Shown: positions 1 to 11,559 of the stretch, one piece after another
How the letters are laid out: each line of letters begins with the position of its first letter
Numbering within the stretch: position 1 is the first letter of the stretch
Assembly (NCBI GenBank): GCA_003342895.1
Contig: PTFA01000193.1
Location: forward strand, 1,744,433 to 1,808,432
DNA from: Casuarius casuarius
Lineage: Eukaryota; Chordata; Aves; Casuariiformes; Casuariidae
Direction of reading: 5' to 3'
DNA: 64,000 nt
Made by a program: the position numbers and the translations under genes
Notes under the pieces: model-generated
The model's input: the letters and a program-made list of their open reading frames with translations, nothing else
Database searches by the model: none
Told to the model about the DNA's origin: nothing

Positions 1-245
1 GGGGGGCAGGCGGGGGGGATGCACACGCGAAGTTTTAAAAGTAAACAGAAAAAAAAAAATTGCATAACTTCAATCTTGCAAAACGCGGGCAGCTCGCCCC
101 GTCCCACTCCTCGATCCCGGAATCCGGCGTGGAAAATGCCCCGCCGTGGGCTCGGTGGGCGCGCGGCTGTCACCGTCGCCGCGCTCGCCCTCTCTCCCGG
201 CGTACCGCACGCTTCAGTTCTTCCAGGCGGGTTTGATCTGCTAAA
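1..245. promoter_or_regulatory. CpG-dense stretch, possible downstream edge of the KANSL1 promoter CpG island
   Basis: From about 60 to 240 the sequence carries roughly 25 CpG dinucleotides (my count by eye), including a run of CpG-rich triplets around 150-210. From about 245 onward it becomes AT-rich intron-like DNA. KANSL1 in other vertebrates starts from a CpG-island promoter with a non-coding first exon, so this could be the 3' edge of that island or part of exon 1 or intron 1. I cannot identify a transcription start or the exon 1 donor. It could also be an unrelated GC-rich patch. Confidence 0.4.
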
Positions 246-1586
246 CCATTTTTTTCGAGTATTTACTTCCTGGCCGCTTATTCGTAAAAAGGCTCCTGCC
301 AATCCGAAATTATTTTTTCTCAAAACAAACTTAAAGAGCGCAGCTCGCCTTAAATGCTTTTAGCGATCCTTAAGCGCGTTGGCTTTCCCCGTGGGATTAG
401 CATCTTTTGGTGCTGGCTGCAGAGAAATTTGGCTGCTTCGGGATGTAAATGAGGGTCTCGTCAAAGAAAAAAACGTAGCAGACAAATTCAGTGAAAACGA
501 AGGTTATTTTTTCTGCCAAGAAGCAGACCCTTCTAACGCGCTGAAATGTAGTCTTTCTGCTAATTAAATTTGTGTGCAGGTGGATCAAAACAGGCGGTAT
601 GGATTATTGGCTGTTACATAAAATGTACTTGAATGACAAACTGTAGTTCTCAGTAAAACTGGCCGGGCTATGGGAGGAACTGCTGGGGTTTTTTGCTGTT
701 TTTGATTGTTGTTTGTTTTGCCTGACGTTATATTCTGAACTGTTTGGGGCCGTTTCTGTGTTAGCAGTTACATCATGTCATGTGTTGCGTGCAGTGTGAT
801 TTCTAAAAATAAGGCCAGGTAGAAGCCCGTTTCTCGGAGGTAGCGTTACGAAAGCCGGGAGGGCTCCGGCTGTGGCACTGTCCTGTTGACAGTGTGAATG
901 CTAAAGGCATGGGGGGAGGAGCGGCGGCGGTGTTACGAGTTTGTGTGTGTGTGCGCGACTAAACCACCACCATAGTTATGAATTCAGTTACAGGGTTGCG
1001 TATGCGCGTTTTCTCTTTAAACCACATTTGTCCTTTTTATAGTCTTTGTTTTCATAGAGGAACCTTTCAGCCTCTTCCCTTGCTTTAGCGCGTTCTTCCT
1101 CTTGCATTTTCATGCCCACATGGAATAGCGATGCCATTTAATTGATTTTAACCACTTTTTTTTTTTTTTTTAATTGAGAAGTCAACAGTCTTTGAAATTA
1201 GAGAAGGGAAAATTGAAGCTGAGCTGATACAGGGGCTGTAAAACCTGGGGAAGCCCCGGAGCCGCAGATCACTTGAGCCCGGCAGAGGATACCGGGAAGC
1301 TTGCTCGTGCTTCCCCGGGTATCCGCGATTGGCCATTGTCAGAGGCGAGATCCGAGATCCGGGCGGGTGTTTTTGGCGTGGGAGGCAGGGCATGTTTCTT
1401 GTAACCGTACTGCCAAGGTAGCACAGCTGTGTTAGGGCTTAATGGTTTGATATGCTGCAAGTACAGTTAATGGTAGAACTTGGTTATGATACTGTTATAG
1501 CTGATTTGTAATGATTTAGCAATGAGGATGACTTGTGTTCCCTCTTCATAAATGATAAAGCAGCAGATGACCGGACAGATGTGGCT

Positions 1587-1613
1587 GTGCGTGTGTGTGT
1601 GTTTGTGTGTGTT
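1587..1613. repeat. GT-rich microsatellite
   Basis: Alternating GT with single-base interruptions, about 27 bp, in intron 1. It sits just before a pyrimidine-rich stretch (1614-1640). Confidence 0.8.
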
Positions 1614-3421
1614 TCTTTCTCCCCCTCCTGCCCCCCCTCATGTTCAAGTCTCATCTGTCTTCAGAGATCATACGGTAACTGGAGAACCAGTGAAATTCTG
1701 GCATCACGAAAGTCGGGGTGAAAACTGAGCAGTTCTTCGACCAAAGTCACTTCCTTTTGCCCTGTTTATAGCTGTGTTTTTGTGAATGCAACTGCCATTA
1801 TCTAATGAACACTGAACAAAGACTGTCTCTGGAGTTTCAGCACTCCACCCTTTTTCTGCCTAGACAGCGTGTGCTGTGCGTCCTTAGGAACCGCAGAAGA
1901 GCCTTCCAGGGAGGACAAGAGTTAATATGTAGTGAACTGGAGATAAGGCCTGAAGACTTGTTAGGTCCTAGCAGTACAGAAGAAGTGTAAAGGCTTGGGG
2001 AGGCAGGGAGAGGAGCACGTGTTTTGATTCGCACTCCCTGCCTCAACCGAACAAAAAACTTCATATAATTTTCCTCTTCTGATGGGAGAGTCTTAATATT
2101 TTTCAGGAACTAATTTTTGAGTGCAAGCTCGGTGATGTCTCTTCCCCTCCCCATTTAACAGCACCCAATTCTGTATTTTTTTTTTTTTAAACCAGGCTCT
2201 GTGAAACAGGTGGGGCAGCTTATATATAAATGGGAATTTAATTTGGTGTAAATGTCTCTGTTGGATCACACAGTGATTAGACCTAATAATGTGCAACTTT
2301 TGCACGTATGCCTTCATGTTCAAAGTGTTTATAGTTTTTATTAAAAAGAGCCTCTTAACATTTGGACAGTCAGAATGGCAGGTGATCTGAGAAGCGCCGT
2401 TTCCGTTGCTGCATTTTATAAATACCATGTCCCTGCTCATAACTTCCAGGAATACAATGCCTATCTGGAATGAAAAGCAACAAATGCTTCAGAATGCTTC
2501 TTGATTTGAGAATCCTTTCCAGCTTTGTAAATAGCAGTTTAGCTGTGTCTTCAAGGATGCGGTTTTGTATAACAAATCGTTTAAATTAGAATAAAGGCTT
2601 TCTGTTTCTTCTCAGTTGGGCAAGGAGTTGTCATACTCAAATCAGCAGAAGTCCTGGTGATGCAGTACTTCAATAAACATAATTCCATTATACCCTGTTT
2701 ATGTCCTCTTCAGCCTGAGTTCAGACTAGTGTTTTCAGAGGAGGACGGTGTTATTGTTTGGGTTCCAAAGAAAGTTAGAAAATAAGTGTGTGTGTTTTGA
2801 GGTAGGGGTTTTTTGGGGTTTTTTTGGTCTTGCTTTGAGGTTTGTTTTTTTTTTTGTGAACCACTGTTAATCAGATGACTGCCAAGCTATAACTCAGCTT
2901 GGAGAATGAGACAAACAATGAAATGGGATATGCTAATAGTCACGAAGACTTAATTCTGGAGGGCAGATTTCTGACAGTGCAGCATCTGAATTAATGGTGA
3001 AACTGTGCTGTTTATTGTATAAACAAGGAAAAATGATAGCAAAATCACATCTAAGGAGAGGAAATGGGAGTAGCCGTCAGCGTGAACAGACCACATCTTT
3101 GTCTGCTCCTTCGTCAGATCTGCTGCTGCAAACTTATTTTTTGTAGAGGTAGTGGAAAGAGAAGTGTTAAGAAACTAAGCTATTAAACTTTTTTTTTTTT
3201 TTTAACTGAAATGCCTGCTTCTGTACTGAGAGCTTCTCCAGGCCTCAGACAAGTTAGCAGAAGATGAACCTCAAAGACTTTCAGCTCTGTCCAACCTTAC
3301 GAAGCCTCTCTGAAATCTTTGCAACTTTCTGTCGAGCTCTGCAGTGACAGAGGCTCTGATGGGAAAGGCCACGGTTGAGTTGCCTTACACTGAACGAGAA
3401 ACAGCGAGCTAAGTCCGTGTT

Positions 3422-3455
3422 GTATCACAGGCCCATAAAAAAGAGCCTGTGATAC
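3422..3455. repeat. Perfect inverted repeat (11-bp stem, 12-nt loop)
   Basis: GTATCACAGGC at 3422-3432 is exactly reverse-complemented at 3445-3455, with an A-rich loop between. It lies in intron 1 and could fold as a hairpin in the transcript. The stem is too short for a typical microRNA precursor. Confidence 0.85.
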
Positions 3456-4061
3456 GGGGCTGGACATCATCTTCTAATAAACGAGCATCTCGGTTCTGCA
3501 GTCCGTGTCGTCGTTTTTAGTTGCTGCCATGACAGTCTTTGTGGATTGTTGTCTTTCCTGTGAGATCTTGAGAAGCAAAAAAGCTGAGGTCTGCAGTTAG
3601 CTGAATGTACGTATCCTGGAGAAGTGTATTATTAAATACCTTATTTTGAACAGAGTTTAACTCAGCAGGAGACTGGTCCACTGGGCTGGGCAGGGATCTG
3701 GTGACTAGGGATACTTGCTTCTGATCCTCTGTGCTCTGTTATTTCCTTTCGAGGACATGGATGATCAACGTGAGGCACTCTGAAAGACTTCTTATAGTGA
3801 TAGTTTTCATGCAGTGTTTTAAAATATGAAGTATTAAGGTAGTGTCGTTTACTTGGGGTTAAAAGTTTTGGCGATAATTTTTGTATGCTTTTGAGCAAAG
3901 GTTTGTATAATAGTACCCAGTGAATGAAAATATGCCTTCAGAATTCAGGGACTACTCTGCTGAACTTGCTGTCTGAGTCCTGAGTTCAGGTTTTCATATT
4001 TCCTGGGCAACTTGCCCACGTTATGCGAAAGAAAAACAAAAAAACCTCTCTGATACTGGAT

Positions 4062-4080
4062 GGGGGGGGGNGGGGGGGGG
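4062..4080. repeat. Poly-G tract with one ambiguous base
   Basis: Two G runs, of nine and nine or more, flank a single N at 4071. The N probably marks uncertain homopolymer length in the assembly rather than a real base. Confidence 0.8.
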
Positions 4081-7000
4081 GAAGACACGGATTTCACAAT
4101 TAAAGCTTGTTTTTGTCTTTGTTAATACTTTGTCAGGCTGCTTCTTTCTGCAAATGTCCCATTGTTGTTTTTTAAAGCACGTTTTATTTGACTGCAGACT
4201 GTAACTTTGTTCTGAAGAGTAACTTAAAAGCAATGGTTATTTTTTCCTCCAGCTACTTCACTTACCAAGTGAAGGCATTCTTGCTTGTAATTATCAGACT
4301 TTCCAGACTTTTGATTTGGGAAATGACAATTAATCTTGCTTTACGGTTTTTGTTTTACTTTCTGACATCGTATTGATAAAGCTTCTGTACCTCAGATTAT
4401 GCAATTGATTAGTTTTATTTATATCCAGTAGGAATTCACAGGCGTAACAGAAAATCGTACTTGAAAAAAATGGAGATACGGAGGTTCAAGTTGAGGTATA
4501 ATGTAGGCCCTTAGGTTTCTGTTTCTAGAGCTGACCAAAAGACCCTGCTGTTTTTGTCGACCTGCAAATGGGAAGGGAGAGCTTTTATTCTAATCAGGAG
4601 TGCTTCTGCTTGGAAACAAAGGCTGCGAACAGAGTTCCATAATATCTTCATTAATGGCTCCAGAGCAGAAATACCACCTCCTGGGAGGCTTTTAGTGTTA
4701 AAATCCTTATTTTTCCAGAGAGACTAGGTGCAGGTCTTTTGCGTTAACATATGTGGAAGACAGTTGTTCATATATTTTAAAAATCTGTGATTCCTCTGTA
4801 TGTTCTTAACGTTTTTTTAAAATTAACATTAAAAAAAGCCTGTTTTCCGAATGTAGGTCACTATAAGCGCGTTGTCTGCCAAACTGCACGTGATAGCTGG
4901 CTTATCAATAAGTTTGTCATCCTGTACTTGTCACATTTTCTTAATTAAAGCTTTGAGAGTTACTTCTCATGCGTATCTCTCTGAATTGGTAAACATCTGT
5001 CTTACAACTACAAAACATTGAAAGATGATACAAAAGGCAGGTAGAGAATCTATTATGTCTAATATGTGTGATTTCTAATAGATGTGCCTTTTTGGATAAG
5101 GAAAGTATTTCTGAGGCTCAGGGTTTTAGCTTGTATGCCAAGTACCTGCATTTTAAGTCGTTTGACTGCTGAGTTTAGAAGCTTAGATGATGTATTTCAG
5201 TTGTGAAATAAAGCGTATAGGGATTTTATTCTAGCAGACTTTTTCTAAAATGCATTTGTAACCACACAGATTCAAGATCTGGCTGTGTTGTAATTCGTTG
5301 GCGGGCGAAAAGAGGGGAAGTGGGAATTGGTATAATGTTCACTTCCTTCGGGGTAGATTGTCCTTCGCTGCTGTTCGCTCAATGGCACCTTCAGCCACGC
5401 ATCCTAGCCTGGGGAGGAGGTTAGCTGCTCTCCAGCAGCCCGTGCTTTGGGTAGGACATAGCATACGGGATCCAGGAGTTGGCGGGTGGTCGTGTAGTCA
5501 GGCAAAGGGAGGCTTGCATGTGAGATGCAGAGCTGAGGTTATCCTTCACGTGTGCGTTGAGGACTTCAGTCTCTGGATGATCACACGTAAACTCGTCTAT
5601 CTTCATTTCCAGCACAAGCCCTAGGAAAAGGGGAAATGTGCCGAAGTGGGTTTGGACAAGTGCTTTGTAGGAGGAGATCTGGGAAAGCAAGGAGGCCTCG
5701 AAACATCTACGAAGAGTAATCCGAATGTGGTTTGGCATGTGATGAAACTAAACAGCATGCGGAGGAATTTTTGGATACGAACGTCAAGGGTTTAAATTGT
5801 AATTCAGGGAATATAAATTTATACAAGGTGCATGTGGTATCGAAAAAAAGAACGCTGCTGCTGAGTGCTGCTGGGAGGGATTGGAGGCAAGGATAACTGA
5901 GCCAGGCAGCTAAAGGTCTCGGGAGTTTGGGAGAAGAGCAGTGGTGATGTGACTCCTGTTTTTGTGCTGAGAGACGTGCTAGCGGAAGGGTCTGAAGACC
6001 CTTTTGGAAGAAAGCTGGAAGTGCTTTGAGAGTTTAGATGGGGTGGGCAAAAGAGAGGGTATTGATACCTCCTGTTTCCAGGACTTGCAGCTCTCTTTTG
6101 GATCTTCCCATGAACGTTACTGGAAACACAGGTGCCCGATCGCTCGGTCTGTTGTCACAGAGCCTTTAGAAAGCAGAACTTTCCACGTTCAGCTTTGGCT
6201 TATTTTCTGAGGCATTGCACCACGTCGCTGTGCTTGGAAACCCAGTTTTCCTTCAAGTGTTTAGTTGTAAAACTGGGTTTCAAAAAGTGCTGCGTAAGTC
6301 AGTATACTGAAAGCATTGGTTTCCAGGGGTGTTGCGACCTGATAGCTCTTCCAGGGTGTAGCGTGACCGGACACGTTTCTCATACGTCTTCCAGCATCCC
6401 ATCGTTGCTTCAGCTTCATCTATCTTTTCCCCCCCCGGTCTGTGTCCAGAAAACACCGCAAGACTCTGAACGTTGGCGCTGTTCACGTGGAATTGTGGGT
6501 GAAGCCACTCGCCCGAATAGGCTCAGCCGCTTTCCTCCTTTGGTTGCCCTGCGTGCACTCCTCAGGAAGTGAGTGAAGATGAGCGAGTTGTGATTACACC
6601 GTTTTTAACTGCTTACTAGAGTCTTTCATCTTTCCTCTGTTAATTAACGCGAACTGCTTTGGCAGTGCTCTAGTTTTAAAGTAAAAAATCAGGAACGTGC
6701 ATGTGGCTTTTGGGTATTATTTTAAAACACTGTCAACTCCATGTTGGCCTCGCAGAAGAGGTTTCTCGGGTATGTTTCTGAGAAATCCAGGAGGAGGAAT
6801 GGGCAGCAGATCATACGCCTGCCGGCTTCAGTGTTTGGAGTTGTAGACCCTTGGCAAAGAAACACCGGAAAAGGGGACTGGTGGGTGCTTACCTTAATTT
6901 GATAGTATTGATGGGTGATACCAGTTTGGGGAGAACTTGCCACCATGGTTTTGAGTCCTGGAGGCAGGCAAAAGACTTGGAACAACTGGGTACTTTTTAG

Positions 7001-10000
7001 AGTAATTGGCAAAACTCTCTCAGAACCTCAGACTGTGTGTATATTTTTTCCTTTTCTGTGTTTCTTCTACTCACTCCCCCAAAGAGATGTTCCCCCCACA
7101 GCCCCAAACCCTCTGTGAGGAAGAAATTACTGATACTGTAATAGGACTTCAACAAAGGGGACAAAAAACAAGTGTTCCTTAATATTTTTTCCAAATCTGG
7201 TGTGTAACAGTAGAGGTCTAATTCAGTGTCCGAGAAACCATGCTGTGTCCGCCACACGGACAGACAATTTTTAAGGACTATTTTAAGAAGAGAAAGAAAG
7301 AAAAAAAAAAAAAAACCCCAACAACTTTTGGAGGTCATCTTTAAGCTTCTGGAACAAAGCCTTGTTCTTAAGGGAGGATTTCCAGACTTCCAGAGTATTT
7401 TAAGTGTTGTTCATCCCACTAAAAGTGAAGTTAAGACAGCTGCCTGTCAACAGGGTTGCACTAGTTTGATATGAGGATTTTCTTTTTAAACTGACTTTGC
7501 TAAACTGGAGGAAAAGGTAGCGTGGAAGTTTTTCTTCTGTTTTTTCTGCTTCTGCTCCTAATAAAACTAAGTTGATGACCTACAATTTTATTTTTTTTAA
7601 ATTAATTTAAAATTAAGGGTACTCTTCAGGCTTGGTAAGCTATTAAACAGCTATGATATGGCACAGGTTTGTTCGTGAAGACTCGTTGTATTCCTCACCA
7701 AGTGCAGACTTTTCTGCTGTTTTACAGTCTGGGTATTTCTTAAGCTGCTGTCAATGTCTTGTGGTGTTACAGCGGTGAGCGTAATATAGTGCAATGATCT
7801 GGAGTTTTACTTTGGAAGATAGACGGGCATGTTTCTGCAGAACTGACAGCAGATCTTTTGAAAAAGTCCGAGTATATGTGTGTCATTAGTGAAGGTCTTG
7901 GTAGGAGGCTGAAGAGAGGGAAGCCCTTTATTCTGACGCTCTTCCTCTTTCCTCTCCCAAGGGCGTCTTTGCTACAAGTGGAAAGTTCCCTGAGAGCGCT
8001 GCGATCTTCATGTTTTTATTGCCGAAGGGTCATGTTCAGTCTTTATGAACCCAAATGATGATTGAAAGCCTTTTCCAATGCAGTGTGCATTAAATTTTTA
8101 GGCATGCAGTATGCTTTTTCAGCAAGGACAGCGTATAGTCGTGTTAGAAAATAAGTTCTGTTAACAGGAGACTTACGGGGTCTGAAATCATCTCTAGTGT
8201 CTCTGCTTCTGTTACAATATCTTCAAACCTTTTTTTTTTTGTTTTCTTTTCCCCGCCATCAGTTCCTCCGAGTGTATCTTTTTTGACTTTCTTCCTTGTC
8301 TTCCTCCTCCGTGTCGGCTAACCATGAGTTTGTCAAGAGAGTGAGCAAGGCCGTAGCTTGGTCTGGATGTGGACCTGGTGATGGGCCTGGCCTGCCAGCT
8401 GGCCGACATACGTGCTCATAGAAACCAAACTCAAAAAATAGCTTTGAGCTTGTCTTGCAGGCCTTCCCTCCATGGGTGTGTGCGTGTGGATTTGGCTTCT
8501 CTAACTTGCCTCTGATTTTTCAAAAAAATTAAAAGGTACTTAGTGTTTTTGAGCTCTAGGGTCTGTCTGCGGTCCCTGTTACTGGGAGCGGATAGGGATG
8601 GGCAGATAGTGCAGTCGTGTGGCCTTTGTGTGTGTTTTTTTTTTTTTTAAGGAACCAGTTGAAAAAAGGCTTCATCTCTACTAATCTCGCATCCTCCCAG
8701 AAGTCAGCACTTACCAATACTCTGCTATTTCTGTCATTACTAGCAGGTGGGACCCAGAGCTGCATTCGGGAGATCTGGGATTTCTGCTTGCCTTGCTACT
8801 GGTCTGACCTCAGAGAAACACTTGATTCCCAGCTTAGGAGGAGGAGGATGCTGATGTCTTTGTCGAGTCCTTGAAGGTCCATGAGGAGGAAAAGGTGGAT
8901 GGGGGGGCAGAGGAGTGCTCTAAGAGTCGACACAAATGAGGTTTAAAAGCAGCTCTGTAGATTGGCTGAGGTGGCTGCTCTGACGCTGGGGAGCAACTGT
9001 GGTGCAGCTGAAGGAAGCTAGAAACAAAACTGTGTGTTATGTTTTGCTCATTCAATGTCTTCAGACTCCAGATAGTTCTCCATTTTCCTACAAAATGGTA
9101 TATTAATTTAGTCATTGGGGTGTGTTAACGAACAGTTACAACAAGCTTATGCAAATTTATGTGAAATTGGAGAGTTGGTATATCAGGCAAGAGACCAGGG
9201 CAATTTCTTATTATTGAATTGACTTTGAAATAGCTTTTGCAGCAAAAATAACTGTTGCACTGTTGCAGTAGTCCATTCTGTGGGCTATGGGAATGCATTA
9301 AAAAAAAAAAGGCATTAAAAAAATTGCTGGCATGGTCAAGAAAGTAAGTGACCAGAAACTTGCCACCTAGGGGAAAAGGTTGCAATATACATGAATAAAA
9401 CGTTTGTAGTTATTTCTGTTAGGACAGTGACTTACAGTCACAATGTAGAGCAACTCTGTCATGGTGGGCATGTGGGTTAATCTTTATCCATGTTTTCCAA
9501 AGAGAAATGGGAATAGCTAGTGCAAAACCACCTGGCTTGTTCAGAAATGTGCTTTTGGGAAAGTAGATTTCTCGTACACTAGGGAAGCTGCTTTCTCAAA
9601 ATCCACGGCTTTCTGGGAAGCAGCGGGATTGCCTTGCTAGGTGTGGGGTTGCGGGGTTGCTTTAGCCACTAGCAGTCTGAGCACGTGGAGATTTGTTCCT
9701 CTGAAGCCCTGTCTCTGTTGCAGTTTCTAGTTCAAATATGTCGTTTCTTATGAACCCTGGTTGGCAGCAGAAGTAGCGAAAACCCTTTTATAGGCATAGC
9801 TCAAGGAGTTTAGAGACGCAGGTGGTGTTGAATGACCAGAAAAGGGGGCCTGGAAGTGTGCTTGTGTGCTTGGTGGATGGACTGCAAGATGAGGATAACG
9901 GTTATAAGCAAAAGCTCTGGAGGATCCTGAGGACCAGCTTATTTATTGCTGCTACTTTTTTTTACCTGCCTGGTACCCAGAGGGCTCTGCTCGGGGTGAG

Positions 10001-10130
10001 GCTGGTGGTTGCGGGGGGGATGCTGTCCTGAGCGTGGCGCGCGCGTGGCTTTTGCAAAAGGAGTATGGAGTCACTAGGTCTCACTGCTTTTGCCCCGTCT
10101 CGTTTGTTTTATCTCCTGTAAGCATGATGT

Positions 10131-10166
10131 CTAACGGTCTCTCTCCGTCTTCCCTCCCTCCCGCAG
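10131..10166 (+). promoter_or_regulatory. Splice acceptor of KANSL1 exon 2 with branch point and polypyrimidine tract
   Basis: A CTAAC branch-point match at 10131-10135 (candidate branch A at 10134) is followed by a nearly pure pyrimidine tract and CAG ending at 10166. The branch A lies about 33 nt before the exon, a normal distance. This fixes the 5' end of the first coding exon at 10167. Confidence 0.85.
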
Positions 10167-10249
10167 GCTGCCCTCCGGCGAGGCAGGGAGAGGCGGCGGA
10201 GCTGGCCTCGGCACCGGGAGAGGCTGGACTTCCCGCGTCTCTGTGCTGA
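10167..10249 (+). other. KANSL1: KANSL1 5' UTR portion of exon 2
   Basis: 83 nt between the splice acceptor and the start codon. It is GC-rich and contains no upstream ATG. It ends in an in-frame TGA (10247-10249) that directly abuts the start codon, so translation cannot come from further upstream in this frame. Confidence 0.8.
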
Positions 10250-11553
10250 ATGGCTGCGATGGCGCCCGCTCTCACTGACGCAGCAGCCGAAGCTCACCAC
10301 ATCCGGTTCAAGCTGGCTCCCCCGTCCTCCACCTTGTCGCCTGGCAGTGCCGAGAGCAACGGCAACGCCAACAACATCCTCCTGGCTGCCAACGGCACCA
10401 AAAGGAAAGCCATTGCTCCGGAGGATCCCAGTTTAGATTTCAGAAACAACTCTACGAAGGAAGAGCTGGGCAAGCTGCAGCCGCTAGTGGCCTCTTATCT
10501 CTGCTCGGATGTAACATCTGTTTCTTCAAAAGAGCCTCTGAAGCTGCAAGGAGTCTTCAACAAGCAGACAGTCCTTAAATCTCACTCCCTCTTATCTCAG
10601 TCCTTCTTGAAAACAAGTGATCTGTTGGGGAGGCAACCAGTGTTGGAATTTACTTTGGAGAATCTAAAACCAATGAGTACTAATAGCCAGCCACCTCTCC
10701 CGCAAGCGCCTGTAAATGGCTTGGCCAAGAAATTGGCCAAAAGTACCAATTCAGACCATGAAAACTCTAGTTCTCTGAATGGTCGGAAGTGTGCTCCCCC
10801 TTCTGCCGCCCTCCAGGGCGTTGACTATAATGCAGGAGGGTCTGAATTGGGGGACTTGAAGACCGGGTTGACCAATTGCACTCTTCCACATAGAAGCCTT
10901 GACGCAGAGCACACAACTCCATTTAGCAATAATAGCACTGCAAACAAATCTTCCCATAATTCCACAGAGCAACAGCAGGTGCTCGAGGGTGGCAGCGGAG
11001 AGACGAGGTTGTCCAGTGTTGATAGTCACTCTGACTTTGGGAGCAGTAAGTTGGAGGAGCAGAAACCTTCCCTGCTGGCCGGTCACCACAGTGCTCTCGA
11101 CTCCGAGATGAGGACGAGGGCATTGCTGCGACGGCAAGCAGACATTGAGAACCGCGCTCGCAGGCTGCAGAAACGCTTGCAGGTGGTGCAGGCAAAGCAG
11201 GTGGAGAGACACATCCAGCAGCAGTTGGGTGGCTTCTTAGAGAAAACTCTGAGCAAGCTTCCAAATTTGGACCCCCTGCGGCATCGGAGCCAGCTGATGT
11301 TGACCAGAAAGGCGGAAGCAGCCTTGAGGAAAGCTGCGAGTGAGACAGTTACTTCAGAAGGTCTGAGCAGCTTTCTGAAGAGTGACTCCATATCGGAAGA
11401 ACTGGAGAGATTCACAGCCAGTGGTATGGCCAACTTGAGATCCAGCGAACAGGCGTTTGACTCGGATGTCACTGACAGCAGTTCGGGAGGAGAGTCTGAC
11501 GTCGAAGAAGAGGAACTGACCAAAGCAGACCCGGAACAACCCCACGTACCGCT
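10250..11553 (+). CDS. KANSL1: KANSL1 exon 2, coding part (residues 1-435 of the NSL complex scaffold)
   Basis: N-terminal part of KANSL1, the scaffold of the nuclear NSL complex that carries the acetyltransferase KAT8/MOF with WDR5, HCFC1, MCRS1, PHF20, KANSL2 and KANSL3. The complex acetylates histone H4, mainly lysine 16, at housekeeping promoters. KANSL1 is also reported at microtubule minus ends in mitosis. What the sequence shows: the diagnostic N-terminus beginning [20 protein letters not shown], a lysine-rich motif near residue 50 (GTKRKA), Ser/Asn-rich linkers at about 140-285, a basic amphipathic coiled-coil segment at about 291-340 (contains [18 protein letters not shown]), and an acidic Ser-rich tail with [13 protein letters not shown] near 410-425. 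The start is chosen by orthology; an in-frame stop abuts it. The second ATG (10259, Met4) has the better Kozak context. The exon ends with CT of codon 435 at a GTGAGT donor (phase 2). The WDR5- and KAT8-binding regions are encoded beyond the window. Confidence 0.97.
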
Positions 11554-11559
11554 GTGAGT
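11554..11559 (+). promoter_or_regulatory. Splice donor of KANSL1 exon 2
   Basis: GTGAGT directly after CCGCT. It is a strong match to the U2-type donor consensus. Codon 435 is split 2+1; the first base of exon 3 is G, which restores CTG (Leu). If the intron is retained, TGA at 11555-11557 ends the frame immediately. Confidence 0.93.

Larger units (their letters stand above)
246..10166 (+). other. KANSL1 intron 1 (upstream of first coding exon), no gene recognised
   Basis: About 9.9 kb with frequent stops in all frames and a T- and G-biased + strand, as expected for the coding strand of a transcribed intron. It contains simple tracts: T runs at 1156-1171, about 2174-2188 and 3189-3203, a GT-rich microsatellite at 1587-1613, a G run interrupted by an N at 4062-4080, and an A run at 7301-7315. 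There is also a perfect 11-bp hairpin at 3422-3455 and an octamer at 9149-9156. A GT-rich G-run segment at 2800-2850 is low-complexity. I see no splice-supported coding exon, RNA gene or identifiable transposon. Assignment to intron 1 is inferred from the strong splice acceptor ending at 10166. Confidence 0.65.

Noticed and set aside
2800..2860. GGGGTTTTTT-type repeats suggesting telomere-like or G-quadruplex sequence
   Set aside because: Irregular spacing and too few G runs. It looks like GT-rich low-complexity intron.
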